Part shown: piece after piece, positions 52,099 through 61,249 of the stretch
How the letters are laid out: each line of letters starts with the position of its first letter
Position numbering within the stretch: the stretch's first letter is position 1
Origin: Arthrobacter agilis
GTDB taxonomy: Bacteria; Actinomycetota; Actinomycetes; Actinomycetales; Micrococcaceae
Assembly: GCF_006494655.1 (NCBI RefSeq)
Contig: NZ_VHIM01000002.1
Span: forward strand, 124,001-188,000
DNA: 64,000 nt
Direction: 5' to 3'
Notes under the pieces: model-generated
Databases searched by the model: none
Told to the model about the DNA's origin: nothing
What the model saw: the letters and a program-made list of their open reading frames with translations, nothing else
Made by a program: the position numbers and the translations under genes

Positions 52099-53784
52099 CT
52101 ACAGGCCGAGCGATTCCAGCGCGGGCAGCTCGGCGCGCGCGCGGGCCTTGGCCTCCGCGGCCGTCGGCGCCGCGACCGCGATGCCGGCGATCCGCTGGGC
52201 CTCCTCGAGCGTCACGCTGTTGAGGACGGCTCCGACGCCTGCGAGGGCACGGGGTGTCATGGACAGCGTGGAGACGCCGAGACCCACCAGGACGACGGCG
52301 AGAGCGGGATCGGCGGCAGCCTCCCCGCACACTCCCACGGGCTTGGCGTGGCCTTCGGCGGCCGAGCCCTCCACCGTCAGCCTGACCATCCGGAGCACGG
52401 CCGGCTGCCAGGAGTTGTTGAGTGCGGCAAGGGAGCCGAGCTGACGGTCGGCCGCCATGGTGTACTGCGTCAGGTCATTGGTGCCGAGGCTCGCGAACGC
52501 GACCTCGCCGAGGATCGCCTCCGCCATCAGCGCGGCGGAGGGGACCTCGACCATGACGCCCGGGGTCTGGAGCCCGGCGCTACTGCACAGCTTGGCGAAG
52601 TCGGCGGCCTCTTCGGCGGTCGAGATCATGGGAGCCATGACCCAGACGTCCGCCGAGGAGCGGGATGCGGCGTCGGCGATGGCGGCGAGCTGGCGCTCGA
52701 GGACACCCGGAGAGGTCAGGTCGGTGCGGTAGCCCCGCACCCCGAGGGCCGGATTGGGTTCGGACGTGTCCGTGAGGAAGGGCAGCGGCTTGTCGGCGCC
52801 GGCGTCGAGCGTGCGCACCACCACCTTCTTGCCCGGGAAGGCGTCGAAGACGCCCTGGTACGCCTCGACCTGCTCCTCAGCGGTCGGTTCGGTATCCCGT
52901 CCGAGGAAGCAGAACTCGGTGCGGAGCAGCCCCACGCCCTGGGCCTTCGCCTCGGCCGCCTTGACGGCGTCCTTGGCCCCGCCCACGTTCGCGAGCAGCG
53001 GGACCTCGTGGCCGTCCGAGGTGACGCCGGTGCCGTCGAAGACCGAGAGCGCCTCCGCGGCAACCTTGTAGGCCTCCGCCGCGGCTTCCTCCTCCGCCCC
53101 GGGATTCAGGACGATCGTGCCTGCTGCACCGTCGACGAAGACGATCGTGTCCTTCTCGATGTCGTCGACACCGGCCGCGGCGACGACCGCCGGGAGGCCC
53201 ATGGAGCGCGCGATGATGGCCGTGTGCGATTGCGGTCCGCCACCCGAGGTCACGAGTGCGAGGACCACGGTGGGGTCCAGCGTGGCCGTATCGGCGGGGG
53301 CGAGGTCCTCGGCGACGAGGATGAAGGGGGTGTCCGAGGTCGGGACCCCGGGAGCAGGCAGCCCCCGCAGTTCGGCCACGATCCGCGCCCGGACGTCGAG
53401 GACGTCGGCGGTCCGTTCCGCCATGTACCCGCCGAGGTTGTGGAGCATCTCGGCGACGGAGGCTCCGGCCTCCCAGACTGCACGCGCGGGGGAGGAGCCG
53501 TTGTTGATGAGCTTGGTGGCAGCCTTCAGGAGCATAGGATCGGCCGCCATCAGGGACGTGGCCTGCAGGACGGCCTTCGCGTCACCCTGGGCGATGCCCG
53601 CCCGGCGCTTCAACTCCTCCTGCACGGCCTTCGACGCCGCCTTCAGGGTCGCGACGGCCTCTTCGGGGGCGTCGGGCGTCTCGTTCCGTTCACCGGCGGG
53701 GGGTTCGCTCACGGGTGTCGGCATATGGCGAACAGGTCCGATGACGCGTCCGGGATTGACTCCGACCCCTGCGAAATTCTCCAT
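52099..53784 (-). CDS. ptsI: Phosphoenolpyruvate--protein phosphotransferase (PTS enzyme I)
   Basis: Takes phosphate from PEP and passes it to HPr at the head of the sugar phosphotransferase system. The 561-aa protein starts at ATG 53784 (MENFAGVGVNPGRVIG). His187 in GGGPQSHTAIIARSMGLP is the phosphorylated residue, the PEP-binding barrel has GLLRTEFCFLGRD and VMVEVPSAAL, and the PEP-site Cys lies in PVGVCGEAAADP. No HPr gene is adjacent; it must be elsewhere. Divergent from the mannitol operon regulator. Confidence 0.96.
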   Translation of the reverse strand: MENFAGVGVNPGRVIGPVRHMPTPVSEPPAGERNETPDAPEEAVATLKAASKAVQEELKRRAGIAQGDAKAVLQATSLMAADPMLLKAATKLINNGSSPARAVWEAGASVAEMLHNLGGYMAERTADVLDVRARIVAELRGLPAPGVPTSDTPFILVAEDLAPADTATLDPTVVLALVTSGGGPQSHTAIIARSMGLPAVVAAAGVDDIEKDTIVFVDGAAGTIVLNPGAEEEAAAEAYKVAAEALSVFDGTGVTSDGHEVPLLANVGGAKDAVKAAEAKAQGVGLLRTEFCFLGRDTEPTAEEQVEAYQGVFDAFPGKKVVVRTLDAGADKPLPFLTDTSEPNPALGVRGYRTDLTSPGVLERQLAAIADAASRSSADVWVMAPMISTAEEAADFAKLCSSAGLQTPGVMVEVPSAALMAEAILGEVAFASLGTNDLTQYTMAADRQLGSLAALNNSWQPAVLRMVRLTVEGSAAEGHAKPVGVCGEAAADPALAVVLVGLGVSTLSMTPRALAGVGAVLNSVTLEEAQRIAGIAVAAPTAAEAKARARAELPALESLGL

Positions 53785-53903
53785 TGAATGTCCTCGTCTC
53801 ATTGCCGGTCGTGGTCTCGGTCTAGCACCATTGTGCCGCGCTAAGCAAAAAGCAGATGTGAGCCACTTCATATAACGCCGCTATAGGTGCTACGGTAGCA
53901 GGC

Positions 53904-54632
53904 ATGAAAAAAGTAGGCGAACCCGCGCCTAAGACACGGCTGCTGAGGGCTGCTGCGGCTTTGCTCGCGGAATCCAACGGCGAGCCTGTCTCCACCCGAC
54001 AGGTCACGGAAGCCGCCCGGGTGTCGGCGCCGACGCTCTACCACCACTTCGGTGACAAGGAAGGCCTGTTCGACGCCGTCGTCGCGGAAGGCTTCTCCGA
54101 GTATCTCGGCGCTGAACGAAGCCTCCCCACCTCGGGGCAACCCATCGAGGACCTCCGGATGCACTGGGACAACCACGTGCAGTTCGGGCTCGACCATCCG
54201 CACCTCTACCTGGTCATGTTCGGGAACATCCGGCCCGAACGCCGCCCCTCGATGGTCGCCAGCGCGGAGGCCTTCCTCGAGGAGGTCCTGGCGCGCGCCG
54301 CCGAGGCGTCGCGCCTCGTGGTCACTCCGCACGAAGCGGCACGGAGCATGCTCGCCGCCAACATCGGCGTGACCCTCATGTTGATCGCCGAACCGGCGGC
54401 GAAACGGAACCTCGAGCTGTCCGCCATGACGCGGGAGGCCGTGATCTCCGCCGTCGCCACCACATCGGAGTCGGACCCGGTGACCGAGACCGAGGGCACC
54501 CCGTCCGTCGTCGTGGCTGCGATCGCCTTGAACGCAGCGCTGCAGTCCTCACATCCGGACCAGCTCTCCAGTTCGGAACTCAAGCTCTTCCTCGAATGGC
54601 TCCAGCGGATCTCCAGCAGATCCGGGAGCTGA
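53904..54632 (+). CDS. TetR family regulator, probably of mannitol uptake
   Basis: A 242-aa regulator with an N-terminal helix-turn-helix (VSTRQVTEAARVSAPTLYHH, FGDKEGLFDAVVAEGF) and an unassigned ligand domain. TACGGT (53891-53896) is exactly 7 bases before the ATG, so it is leaderless. It lies 62 bases upstream of mtlA on the same strand and divergent from ptsI, and may control either or both. The link to mannitol is by position only. Confidence 0.85.
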   Translation: MKKVGEPAPKTRLLRAAAALLAESNGEPVSTRQVTEAARVSAPTLYHHFGDKEGLFDAVVAEGFSEYLGAERSLPTSGQPIEDLRMHWDNHVQFGLDHPHLYLVMFGNIRPERRPSMVASAEAFLEEVLARAAEASRLVVTPHEAARSMLAANIGVTLMLIAEPAAKRNLELSAMTREAVISAVATTSESDPVTETEGTPSVVVAAIALNAALQSSHPDQLSSSELKLFLEWLQRISSRSGS

Positions 54633-54694
54633 CGCGCTTCACCCACCACCCATCCATCCCGGCAGAGTTGCGGGGACAACGGTTAGGAAAGAAT

Positions 54695-56686
54695 GTGGCA
54701 ACACAAGTAGAGGCACGATCCGGCACCAGTGCCCGGGTCCGCGTACAGAAGTTCGGGACGTTCCTGTCCGGGATGATCATGCCCAACATTGGCGCGTTCA
54801 TCGCCTGGGGGCTCATCACGGCCCTGTTCATCGAGGCCGGGTACTTCCCCGTGCCCGTGCTCGGTGGATTCGGAGAGAACGCGGCGGGAGATCCGAACAT
54901 CGGGCTGGTCGGCCCCATGATCACCTACCTGTTGCCGCTCCTCATCGGCTACACCGGCGGCAAGATGGTCTACGAGACCCGCGGCGGCGTGGTCGGTGCG
55001 GCGGCCACCATGGGCGTGATCGTCGGGACGAGCATCCCGATGTTCATCGGCGCCATGATCATGGGTCCGCTCACCGCGTACCTCATGAAAAAGATCGACT
55101 CCATCTGGGACGGCAAGATCCGCCCCGGGTTCGAGATGCTCGTCAACAACTTCTCCGCCGGGATCTTCGCGGCGATCATGGCCGTCTTCGGCCTGCTCGC
55201 CGTCGGCCCCGTCGTGACCCTGTTCAGTGACGCCGCCGGCCGGGGCGTGGACTTCCTCGTCAGCAACGGGCTCCTGCCGTTCACCAGCATCCTGATCGAG
55301 CCCGCGAAGATCCTCTTCCTCAACAACGCCATCAACTACGGCGTCCTCACCCCGCTCGCCACCCAGGAAGCCACCGAGAACGGCAAGTCCCTCCTGTTCC
55401 TGCTCGAGGCCAACCCCGGTCCGGGTCTCGGACTCCTCCTCGCCTACGCAATCTTCGGCCGCGGCATGGCCAAGGCCTCGGCGCCCGGTGCCATCATCAT
55501 CCAGTTCCTCGGCGGCATCCACGAGATCTACTTCCCGTACGTCCTGATGAAGCCCCTCATGGTCCTCGCCGTGATCGGCGGCGGCATGGCCGGCATCTTC
55601 ACGCTGGTCCTCACGGGAGCCGGCCTCCGCTCTCCCGCGGCACCCGGCAGCATCATCGCGGTGTACGCCGCGACGGCGTCGGACAGCTTCGTCGGCGTCA
55701 CGCTGTCCGTCCTGATGGCCGCAGCGGTCTCCTTCCTCATCGGCTCCGTCATCCTCAAGACCTCCAAGTCCACCGACGACGACATCGCAGGTGCCGCAGC
55801 CAAGATGGAGGGTCTGAAGGGCAAGAAGAGCTCCGTCTCCGGCAGCTTCAGCTCCTCCGCGGCGACCGACGGACCCATCCGTAACATCGTCTTCGCCTGC
55901 GACGCCGGCATGGGCTCCTCCGCGATGGGCGCCTCGGTGCTCCGCAACAAGATCAAGGCGGCCGGCTTCCCGGACGTCAAGGTCACCAACCTGGCCATCG
56001 CCAATCTGAAGGACGACTACGACGTCGTCGTGACGCACCAGGATCTCGCCGCCCGCGCCGAGCCCCTGACGCAGGGTGCCACGCACGTCGCCGTCGACAA
56101 CTTCATGAACAGCCCGCGCTACGACGAGATCGTGGAGCTGGTCCGCGCCAGTGCGGCGGCCGAGAGCGGCGTCGACCCGAAGACCCCGATGCCTGCGGCA
56201 GCTGCGTCCGAGGCCGACGACGTCAGCAATGACGACTCCCACGACGAGGGTGGCAGCGATGTCCTCGCCCATGAGAGTGTCGTCCTGAACGGTCGGGCGA
56301 CCACGCAGCAGGACGCCATCGACGAGGCGGGCCGACTGCTGGTCGACCGCGGCGCCGTGGACGGCACCTACGTCGCCGCGATGCACGAGCGCGAGAAATC
56401 CGTGCCCACCTACATGGGCAACTTCCTCGCCATCCCGCACGGTACCAACGCTGCGAAGGACCTCATCAAGCGGTCCGCCGTGTCGATCGTCCGGTACCCG
56501 GAGGGCATCGACTGGAACGGCAAGCAGGTCAAGTTCGTGGTCGGTGTCGCCGGCGTCAACAACGAGCACCTGTCCATCCTGTCCGCGATCGCCCGGGTCT
56601 TCTCGGACAAGGACCAGGTCGCGAAGCTGGACCAGGCGACGTCCGTGGACGAGGTCCTCGCTCTCTTCGGAAAGGTGAACGCTTAG
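54695..56686 (+). CDS. mtlA: PTS mannitol transporter subunit IICBA
   Basis: Imports mannitol and phosphorylates it to mannitol-1-phosphate. GTG 54695 follows AGGAAAG; the frame is open upstream but overlaps the regulator. In the 663-aa protein the membrane IIC domain (about 20-375) has FGTFLSGMIMPNIGAFIAWG and GIHEIYFPYVLMKP. IIB has the phosphocysteine Cys402 in VFACDAGMGSSAMG. After an acidic Ala/Asp/Ser linker, IIA has the phosphohistidine His582 in FLAIPHGTN. All three units are complete. The stop overlaps the mtlD GTG by one base. Confidence 0.96.
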   Translation: MATQVEARSGTSARVRVQKFGTFLSGMIMPNIGAFIAWGLITALFIEAGYFPVPVLGGFGENAAGDPNIGLVGPMITYLLPLLIGYTGGKMVYETRGGVVGAAATMGVIVGTSIPMFIGAMIMGPLTAYLMKKIDSIWDGKIRPGFEMLVNNFSAGIFAAIMAVFGLLAVGPVVTLFSDAAGRGVDFLVSNGLLPFTSILIEPAKILFLNNAINYGVLTPLATQEATENGKSLLFLLEANPGPGLGLLLAYAIFGRGMAKASAPGAIIIQFLGGIHEIYFPYVLMKPLMVLAVIGGGMAGIFTLVLTGAGLRSPAAPGSIIAVYAATASDSFVGVTLSVLMAAAVSFLIGSVILKTSKSTDDDIAGAAAKMEGLKGKKSSVSGSFSSSAATDGPIRNIVFACDAGMGSSAMGASVLRNKIKAAGFPDVKVTNLAIANLKDDYDVVVTHQDLAARAEPLTQGATHVAVDNFMNSPRYDEIVELVRASAAAESGVDPKTPMPAAAASEADDVSNDDSHDEGGSDVLAHESVVLNGRATTQQDAIDEAGRLLVDRGAVDGTYVAAMHEREKSVPTYMGNFLAIPHGTNAAKDLIKRSAVSIVRYPEGIDWNGKQVKFVVGVAGVNNEHLSILSAIARVFSDKDQVAKLDQATSVDEVLALFGKVNA

Positions 56687-57837
56687 TGAAGGCAGTACAT
56701 TTCGGTGCCGGCAACATCGGACGCGGTTTCGTGGGGCTCCTGCTCCACGAGGCCGGGTACGAGGTGGTCTTCGCCGACGTCGCGGACGCCCTGATCGACC
56801 AGCTGGCTTCAACCCCCAGCTACGACGTCCACGAGGTCGGTGAGGAGCCGGCGGTCCGGACCGTCGACAACTACCGTGCGCTGAATTCGCGGTCACAGGA
56901 GGACGACGTGGTCGCGGAGATCGGAAGCGCTGACATCGTCACCACGGCCGTGGGACCGAACGTCCTGAAGTTCCTCGCTCCGGTGATCGCGCGGGGGATC
57001 GCCGGCCGCGCCGACGGCCAGGCACCCTTGCAGGTGATGGCCTGCGAGAACGCCATCAACGCGACGGACCTCCTGCGCAGTGAGGTGGAGCAGGCGTACG
57101 AGGGTGCGGACCTCGCTGACCGTGCGGTGTTCGCGAACACCGCGGTGGACCGGATCGTGCCGAACCAGGCTGCGGGACAGGGCCTCGACGTGACGGTGGA
57201 GACCTTCTTCGAGTGGGTCATCGATCGCACGCCGTTCGCAGGGAACGTGCCGGAGATTCCCGGCGCCACCTACGTGGACGACCTTGCCCCGTATATCGAG
57301 CGCAAGCTGTTCACGGTGAACACCGGTCACGCCTCGGCGGCCTACTTCGGGTACGCGGCCGGCGTGGAGAAGATCGCCGATGCCATGGCGGACCACGCCA
57401 TCGCGGACAGGGTGCGCGCCGTCCTGGCGGAGACCAAGCAGTTGCTGGTGTCCAAGCACGGATTCGACGAGGCGGAGCAGGAAGCGTACGTGCAGAAGAT
57501 CCTGCGCCGCTTCACCAACCACCACCTGCCGGACACGGTGGTGCGCGTGGGGCGGGCTCCCCTGCGGAAGCTGAGCCGGCACGAGCGCTTCGTCGGCCCG
57601 GCCGCCGAGCTGGCTGAACAGGGTGTGCACCCCGCTGCCCTGCTCGAGGCCATGCGGGCCGCGTTGTCCTTCAGGGCTCCGGAGGATCCGGAGGTTGGTG
57701 CCCTGGCGGAGATCCTGGCGGTGCAGGAGCCCGGCGAGGCGACGACGTCGATCACGGGCCTGGCGGCGGACCATCCGCTGTACGCGTCGGTCCGGGAGCT
57801 CATCGAGCAGCATGTGCAGGGCCACCCCGCCGCGTAG
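56686..57837 (+). CDS. mtlD: Mannitol-1-phosphate 5-dehydrogenase
   Basis: Oxidises mannitol-1-phosphate to fructose-6-phosphate with NAD+. The 383-aa protein has AVHFGAGNIGRGFVGLLLHE at the N-terminus, the AVFANTAVDRIVP-type block (RAVFANTAVDRIVPNQ), and the catalytic region ERKLFTVNTGHASAAYFGY with the conserved Lys. GTG 56686 shares a base with the mtlA TAG. A strong terminator follows. Confidence 0.95.
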   Translation: MKAVHFGAGNIGRGFVGLLLHEAGYEVVFADVADALIDQLASTPSYDVHEVGEEPAVRTVDNYRALNSRSQEDDVVAEIGSADIVTTAVGPNVLKFLAPVIARGIAGRADGQAPLQVMACENAINATDLLRSEVEQAYEGADLADRAVFANTAVDRIVPNQAAGQGLDVTVETFFEWVIDRTPFAGNVPEIPGATYVDDLAPYIERKLFTVNTGHASAAYFGYAAGVEKIADAMADHAIADRVRAVLAETKQLLVSKHGFDEAEQEAYVQKILRRFTNHHLPDTVVRVGRAPLRKLSRHERFVGPAAELAEQGVHPAALLEAMRAALSFRAPEDPEVGALAEILAVQEPGEATTSITGLAADHPLYASVRELIEQHVQGHPAA

Positions 57838-57854
57838 ACCGGAGCGGCAGGGAG

Positions 57855-57904
57855 CAGGAACGGAGAAAGGGAGCGGCCGAGGCTGCTCCCTTTCCCCGTT
57901 CCTG
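57855..57904 (+). terminator. Terminator of the mannitol operon
   Basis: A 20-bp stem with a single mismatch (arms 57855-57874 and 57885-57904) encloses a 10-base loop, 17 bases after the mtlD stop. Confidence 0.85.
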
Positions 57905-57917
57905 CGGACGCCTGCTC

Positions 57918-57946
57918 TTGACGAACAGCTGACCGAATCCTAGGTT
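57918..57946 (+). promoter_or_regulatory. Promoter of the rhamnogalacturonan lyase gene
   Basis: TTGACG (57918-57923), 17 bases, TAGGTT (57941-57946): a good vegetative promoter by actinobacterial standards. The operator at 57952 sits just downstream of the -10, over the expected transcription start. Confidence 0.7.
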
Positions 57947-57951
57947 GTTAA

Positions 57952-57965
57952 GGAAAGCGTTTTCC
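57952..57965 (+). promoter_or_regulatory. LacI-type operator of the rhamnogalacturonan lyase gene
   Basis: GGAAAGCGTTTTCC, symmetric at 6 of 7 paired positions around CG. It lies 5 bases after the -10 and 14 bases before the ATG region, an ideal place for a roadblock repressor. Confidence 0.7.
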
Positions 57966-57979
57966 AACCAAGGGATTCA

Positions 57980-60541
57980 ATGATGAGTTCAGCACAGAAA
58001 ACAGCAACCTCGGCCTGCGTGGCGCTCGCCACCGGCGCACTCCTCACACTCTCAGGGCTGTCCGTCCCGGCGATGGCCCAGGGCCCGTCCAACGCGGCGC
58101 CGATCGAAGGCGTACAGCTCGAGTACCTCGATCGTGGCGTCGTCGCCGCCACCACCCCGGACGGTGTCTTCCTCAGCTGGCGCTTCCTCGCCACCGACAC
58201 CACCGGTGCGACGGCAGCGGGGCTCACCGGTGCCGACTTCACGGTGTATCGCGACGGGGAACGCATCGCCACCGTCACGGACAGCACCAACTACCTCGAC
58301 ACCTCCAGTGCCGGCGACGTGTCGACCGCCGTGTACAGCATCGGCACCGTCGTCGACGGCGTGGAGGTGGAACGCAGCGCGGAGACCTCGCCGTGGGCCC
58401 AGGCCTCCATCGATCTTCCCCTGGTCAAACCGGCCGACGGCGTCACGCCGGCGGGGGAGCCCTACACCTACTCGGCCAACGACATGAGTGTCGGTGACGT
58501 GACCGGCGATGGCGCCTACGAGTTCATCGTCCAGTGGGATCCTTCGAACTCGAAGGACGTCTCGCAGGTCGGCTACACGGGAAACACCTTCATCGACACG
58601 TACACGCTCGACGGTCGCCTGCTCAATCGCGTGGACCTGGGCGTCAACATCCGATCGGGCGCGCACTATACGCAGTTCATGGTCTCGGACTTCGACGGCG
58701 ACGGCCGTTCCGAGATGATGATGAAGACGGCCCCCGGCACGAAGACCACCACCTACGGCCCCGACGGAGAGGTGATCGCCGAGGAGTACGTGACCCTGCC
58801 GGAGTCCGACGTCGCCGCGGGGGTGCAGCACTCCGACGACTACCGCATGAGTGCCGACGGCTACTTCGAGCACGTCGTCGACATGTTCCAGGGGTGGCGG
58901 GATCATCCGGAAGTCGTCGCGGGGAACTGGCCCGCCACCCTCGAGGAGGCGTTCGGGATCGAGCAGCGGTACGACTATCCGCTCTCCGAGGCCGATGCGC
59001 GGTCCATGGCCGACTACTTCGTGGACGTCTACGCACCGTCGCGGAGCACCCGCAACAACCTCAGGGCCTTCGAGGGCTTCGTGGTGGACGGGTCCGAGTA
59101 CCTCAGCGTGTTCGACGGCGAGACGGGACGCGAACTCGAGACCATCCCGTACGAGCCGGGACGCGGGGACGACGGCCTGCTGTGGGGAGATTACGCGATG
59201 TCGCGTATCGAGCCCGGGAACAGGGTGGACCGCTTCCTCGCGGGAGTGGCCTATCTCGACGGCGAGAACCCCTCGGCAGTCTTCGCCCGCGGCTACTACA
59301 CGCGGGCAACGATCGTGGCCTACAGCTGGGACGGCAGCCGGCTGACGCAGGACTGGACCGTGGACTCGGGGCACGTGCCCATGTCCAACCCCTTCAACGA
59401 CGGCCCGCACGGCGGGACGGGCTCCAGCGAGGAGTTCGGCACGCTCGCAGGGCAGGGCTTCCACTCGCTGAGCGCAGCCGATGTCGACGGCGACGGCAAG
59501 CACGAGATCGTGTACGGGAGCGCGACGATCGACGACGACGGGTCGCTGCTCTACAGCTCCTTCGATACTCTTCCGGCAGGCAGTGCCGCGCCCGGAACCG
59601 AGGCGAAGCTCGGGCACGGTGACGCCATGCACGTGGCCGACATCGATCCTGACAGGCCGGGCCTCGAGATCTTCTCGGTCCACGAGGGTGCAGCGTATGC
59701 GCCGTACGGATGGGTGATGCGCGACGCCGCCGACGGGGAGGTCCTCTTCGGCGGCTACACCGGCAAGGACACCGGTCGCGGCATGATCGGCGACATCGAT
59801 CCGACGGTCCGGGGGCTGGAGAACTGGGCCGTGGGGCTCCGCTCCGCGAGCGGCGACCCCCTGCCCGGTAACGGCCCGGGTACGAACATGAGTATCCGGT
59901 GGGCGGCGGACGGCACCACGCAGATCGTCAACGGTGCCGGAAACCAGGACGCCGGGATCGACGACGCGCAGCGCGGGCGCCTCCTGACCGCAGCCGGCAC
60001 CCGGACGAACAACGGGACCAAGGGCACGCCGTCGCTCGTCGCGGACGTGTTCGGAGACTGGCGGGAGGAGCTGCTCGTGCGCACCACGGACAGCTCGGCC
60101 ATCCGGATTCTCACGAGCACCGAGGTGACGGACCGGAAGCTGTACACGCTCATGCACGATCCCCAGTACCGGGCGGAGATCGCCCGGCAGAACACCTCCT
60201 ACAACCAGCCCGCCTACACCGGCTTCTACCTGGCCTCGGACACCGACGTCACGCAGGTTCCCGTTCCCGATGCCTTCCTGCCCGGAGCGCTGCCTGCCGC
60301 GCAGCGCCAGTTCGAAGGATTCGTCGTGTCGGGTGACATCACAGGTCCCGCCGTGCAGCAGCTGCGCGCCTCACTCGATCAGGCCGAACGGGCTATCGAA
60401 CGGGACCAGGCCGGCAACGCCGCTCGGGAGCTGGAGAAGTTCCTCGGACGGCTGGCGAAGGACAGGCCCGGGTCGGTCACGCCGGAGGCACGTGCCGCGC
60501 TCGACCACGCGGTGGCATCGATACTCCCGGCCCTGCGCTGA
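57980..60541 (+). CDS. Secreted rhamnogalacturonan lyase, polysaccharide lyase family 11
   Basis: Cleaves the rhamnose-galacturonate backbone of pectin (rhamnogalacturonan I) by beta-elimination outside the cell. The 853-aa protein has a Sec signal peptide cleaved after about Ala33 (VPAMA-QG). A beta-propeller catalytic domain follows with repeated calcium-binding loops (VGDVTGDGAYEFIVQWDPSN, VSDFDGDGRSEMMMKTAPGT, SAADVDGDGKHEIVYGSATI) and the PL11 block ARGYYTRATIVAYSWDG. The last ~65 residues (TGPAVQQLRASLDQAERAIE ...) form a helical FIMAH-like module. AAGGGA precedes the paired ATGs at 57980/57983. Confidence 0.93.
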   Translation: MMSSAQKTATSACVALATGALLTLSGLSVPAMAQGPSNAAPIEGVQLEYLDRGVVAATTPDGVFLSWRFLATDTTGATAAGLTGADFTVYRDGERIATVTDSTNYLDTSSAGDVSTAVYSIGTVVDGVEVERSAETSPWAQASIDLPLVKPADGVTPAGEPYTYSANDMSVGDVTGDGAYEFIVQWDPSNSKDVSQVGYTGNTFIDTYTLDGRLLNRVDLGVNIRSGAHYTQFMVSDFDGDGRSEMMMKTAPGTKTTTYGPDGEVIAEEYVTLPESDVAAGVQHSDDYRMSADGYFEHVVDMFQGWRDHPEVVAGNWPATLEEAFGIEQRYDYPLSEADARSMADYFVDVYAPSRSTRNNLRAFEGFVVDGSEYLSVFDGETGRELETIPYEPGRGDDGLLWGDYAMSRIEPGNRVDRFLAGVAYLDGENPSAVFARGYYTRATIVAYSWDGSRLTQDWTVDSGHVPMSNPFNDGPHGGTGSSEEFGTLAGQGFHSLSAADVDGDGKHEIVYGSATIDDDGSLLYSSFDTLPAGSAAPGTEAKLGHGDAMHVADIDPDRPGLEIFSVHEGAAYAPYGWVMRDAADGEVLFGGYTGKDTGRGMIGDIDPTVRGLENWAVGLRSASGDPLPGNGPGTNMSIRWAADGTTQIVNGAGNQDAGIDDAQRGRLLTAAGTRTNNGTKGTPSLVADVFGDWREELLVRTTDSSAIRILTSTEVTDRKLYTLMHDPQYRAEIARQNTSYNQPAYTGFYLASDTDVTQVPVPDAFLPGALPAAQRQFEGFVVSGDITGPAVQQLRASLDQAERAIERDQAGNAARELEKFLGRLAKDRPGSVTPEARAALDHAVASILPALR

Positions 60542-60560
60542 CGGGGGCGGACGAGGGGCT

Positions 60561-60600
60561 CCGGTAGGGCCGCGTGCGGACGGGCACGCGGCCCTACCGG
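60561..60600 (+). terminator. Terminator after the rhamnogalacturonan lyase
   Basis: A perfect 17-bp stem (arms 60561-60577 and 60584-60600) with the 6-base loop GGACGG, 19 bases after the stop codon. Confidence 0.88.
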
Positions 60601-60655
60601 GTCAGGCCCCGGATCGGCTCGTCGGCCACCCCGATTCTTCGGTAGATTGGCACGT

Positions 60656-61105
60656 GTGACCCATACCTCGCGCAACCTGCTGTCGATCGTCTATTCCAGC
60701 AGCGCCGCTCACCCCTACGACGACGCGGACCTCGGGGCGCTCCTGGCGCTGAGCAGGGACAACAATGCGCGGCACGACCTGACGGGCATGCTCCTGTATC
60801 GCAACGGACGCTTCCTCCAGGTGCTGGAGGGTCCCGAGGACGCCCTGCGGCGCCGCATGTCCATCATCGCCGCCGACCCCGAGCACACGGATGTGCGGGT
60901 CCTGCTGCAGGAGACCATCGACGAGCGGCAGTTCCCGGACTGGACGATGGGCTACGAGCCCATGTCCGAGAGCCTTGCGGACGAGGTGCCGGGCTACCGC
61001 AGCACATTCTCCGACCTCGAGGGTGAGCAGGACCCGACCCGCTCGCTCGAGGCGTTGAAGGAACTCATCCGCTGGTTCCAGGATCGCGCCATCCAGCTGC
61101 GCTGA
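60656..61105 (+). CDS. BLUF-domain blue-light photoreceptor
   Basis: A 149-aa protein consisting of a BLUF flavin-binding domain and a short helical tail. Photocycle residues are visible: Tyr in LLSIVYSSSA, Asn in SRDNNARHDLTG, Gln in GRFLQVLEG, and the Met/Trp pair in PDWTMGYEP. No output domain is attached, so it must signal through a partner. TAGATT (60643-60648) is exactly 7 bases before GTG 60656 and there is no ribosome binding site, so it is leaderless. Confidence 0.88.
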   Translation: MTHTSRNLLSIVYSSSAAHPYDDADLGALLALSRDNNARHDLTGMLLYRNGRFLQVLEGPEDALRRRMSIIAADPEHTDVRVLLQETIDERQFPDWTMGYEPMSESLADEVPGYRSTFSDLEGEQDPTRSLEALKELIRWFQDRAIQLR

Positions 61106-61140
61106 CGGATCTGCCGGAAGCCGCAGCAACCCCGCGAATC

Positions 61141-61163
61141 GTCGGCGGCGGGCTGCCGCCGAC
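61141..61163. terminator. Hairpin in the BLUF/esterase intergenic region
   Basis: GTCGGCGGC and GCCGCCGAC form a perfect 9-bp stem with a 5-base loop between convergent genes. A 13-base direct repeat (GAGCAGCCCGAGC-like, with one change) follows within 61168-61212. Confidence 0.5.
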
Positions 61164-61249
61164 GCCGGAAGCAGCCCGAGCCTGCCGCCGGCACCGGGAG
61201 CAGCCCGAGCGCCGTGGGACGCGGCGGCCGACAGGAGGGTGGCCGGGGA

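Noticed and set aside
61168-61212. Direct repeats as the start of a CRISPR or other repeat array
   Set aside because: Only two imperfect 13-base copies occur; no array with regular spacers was seen anywhere in the window.
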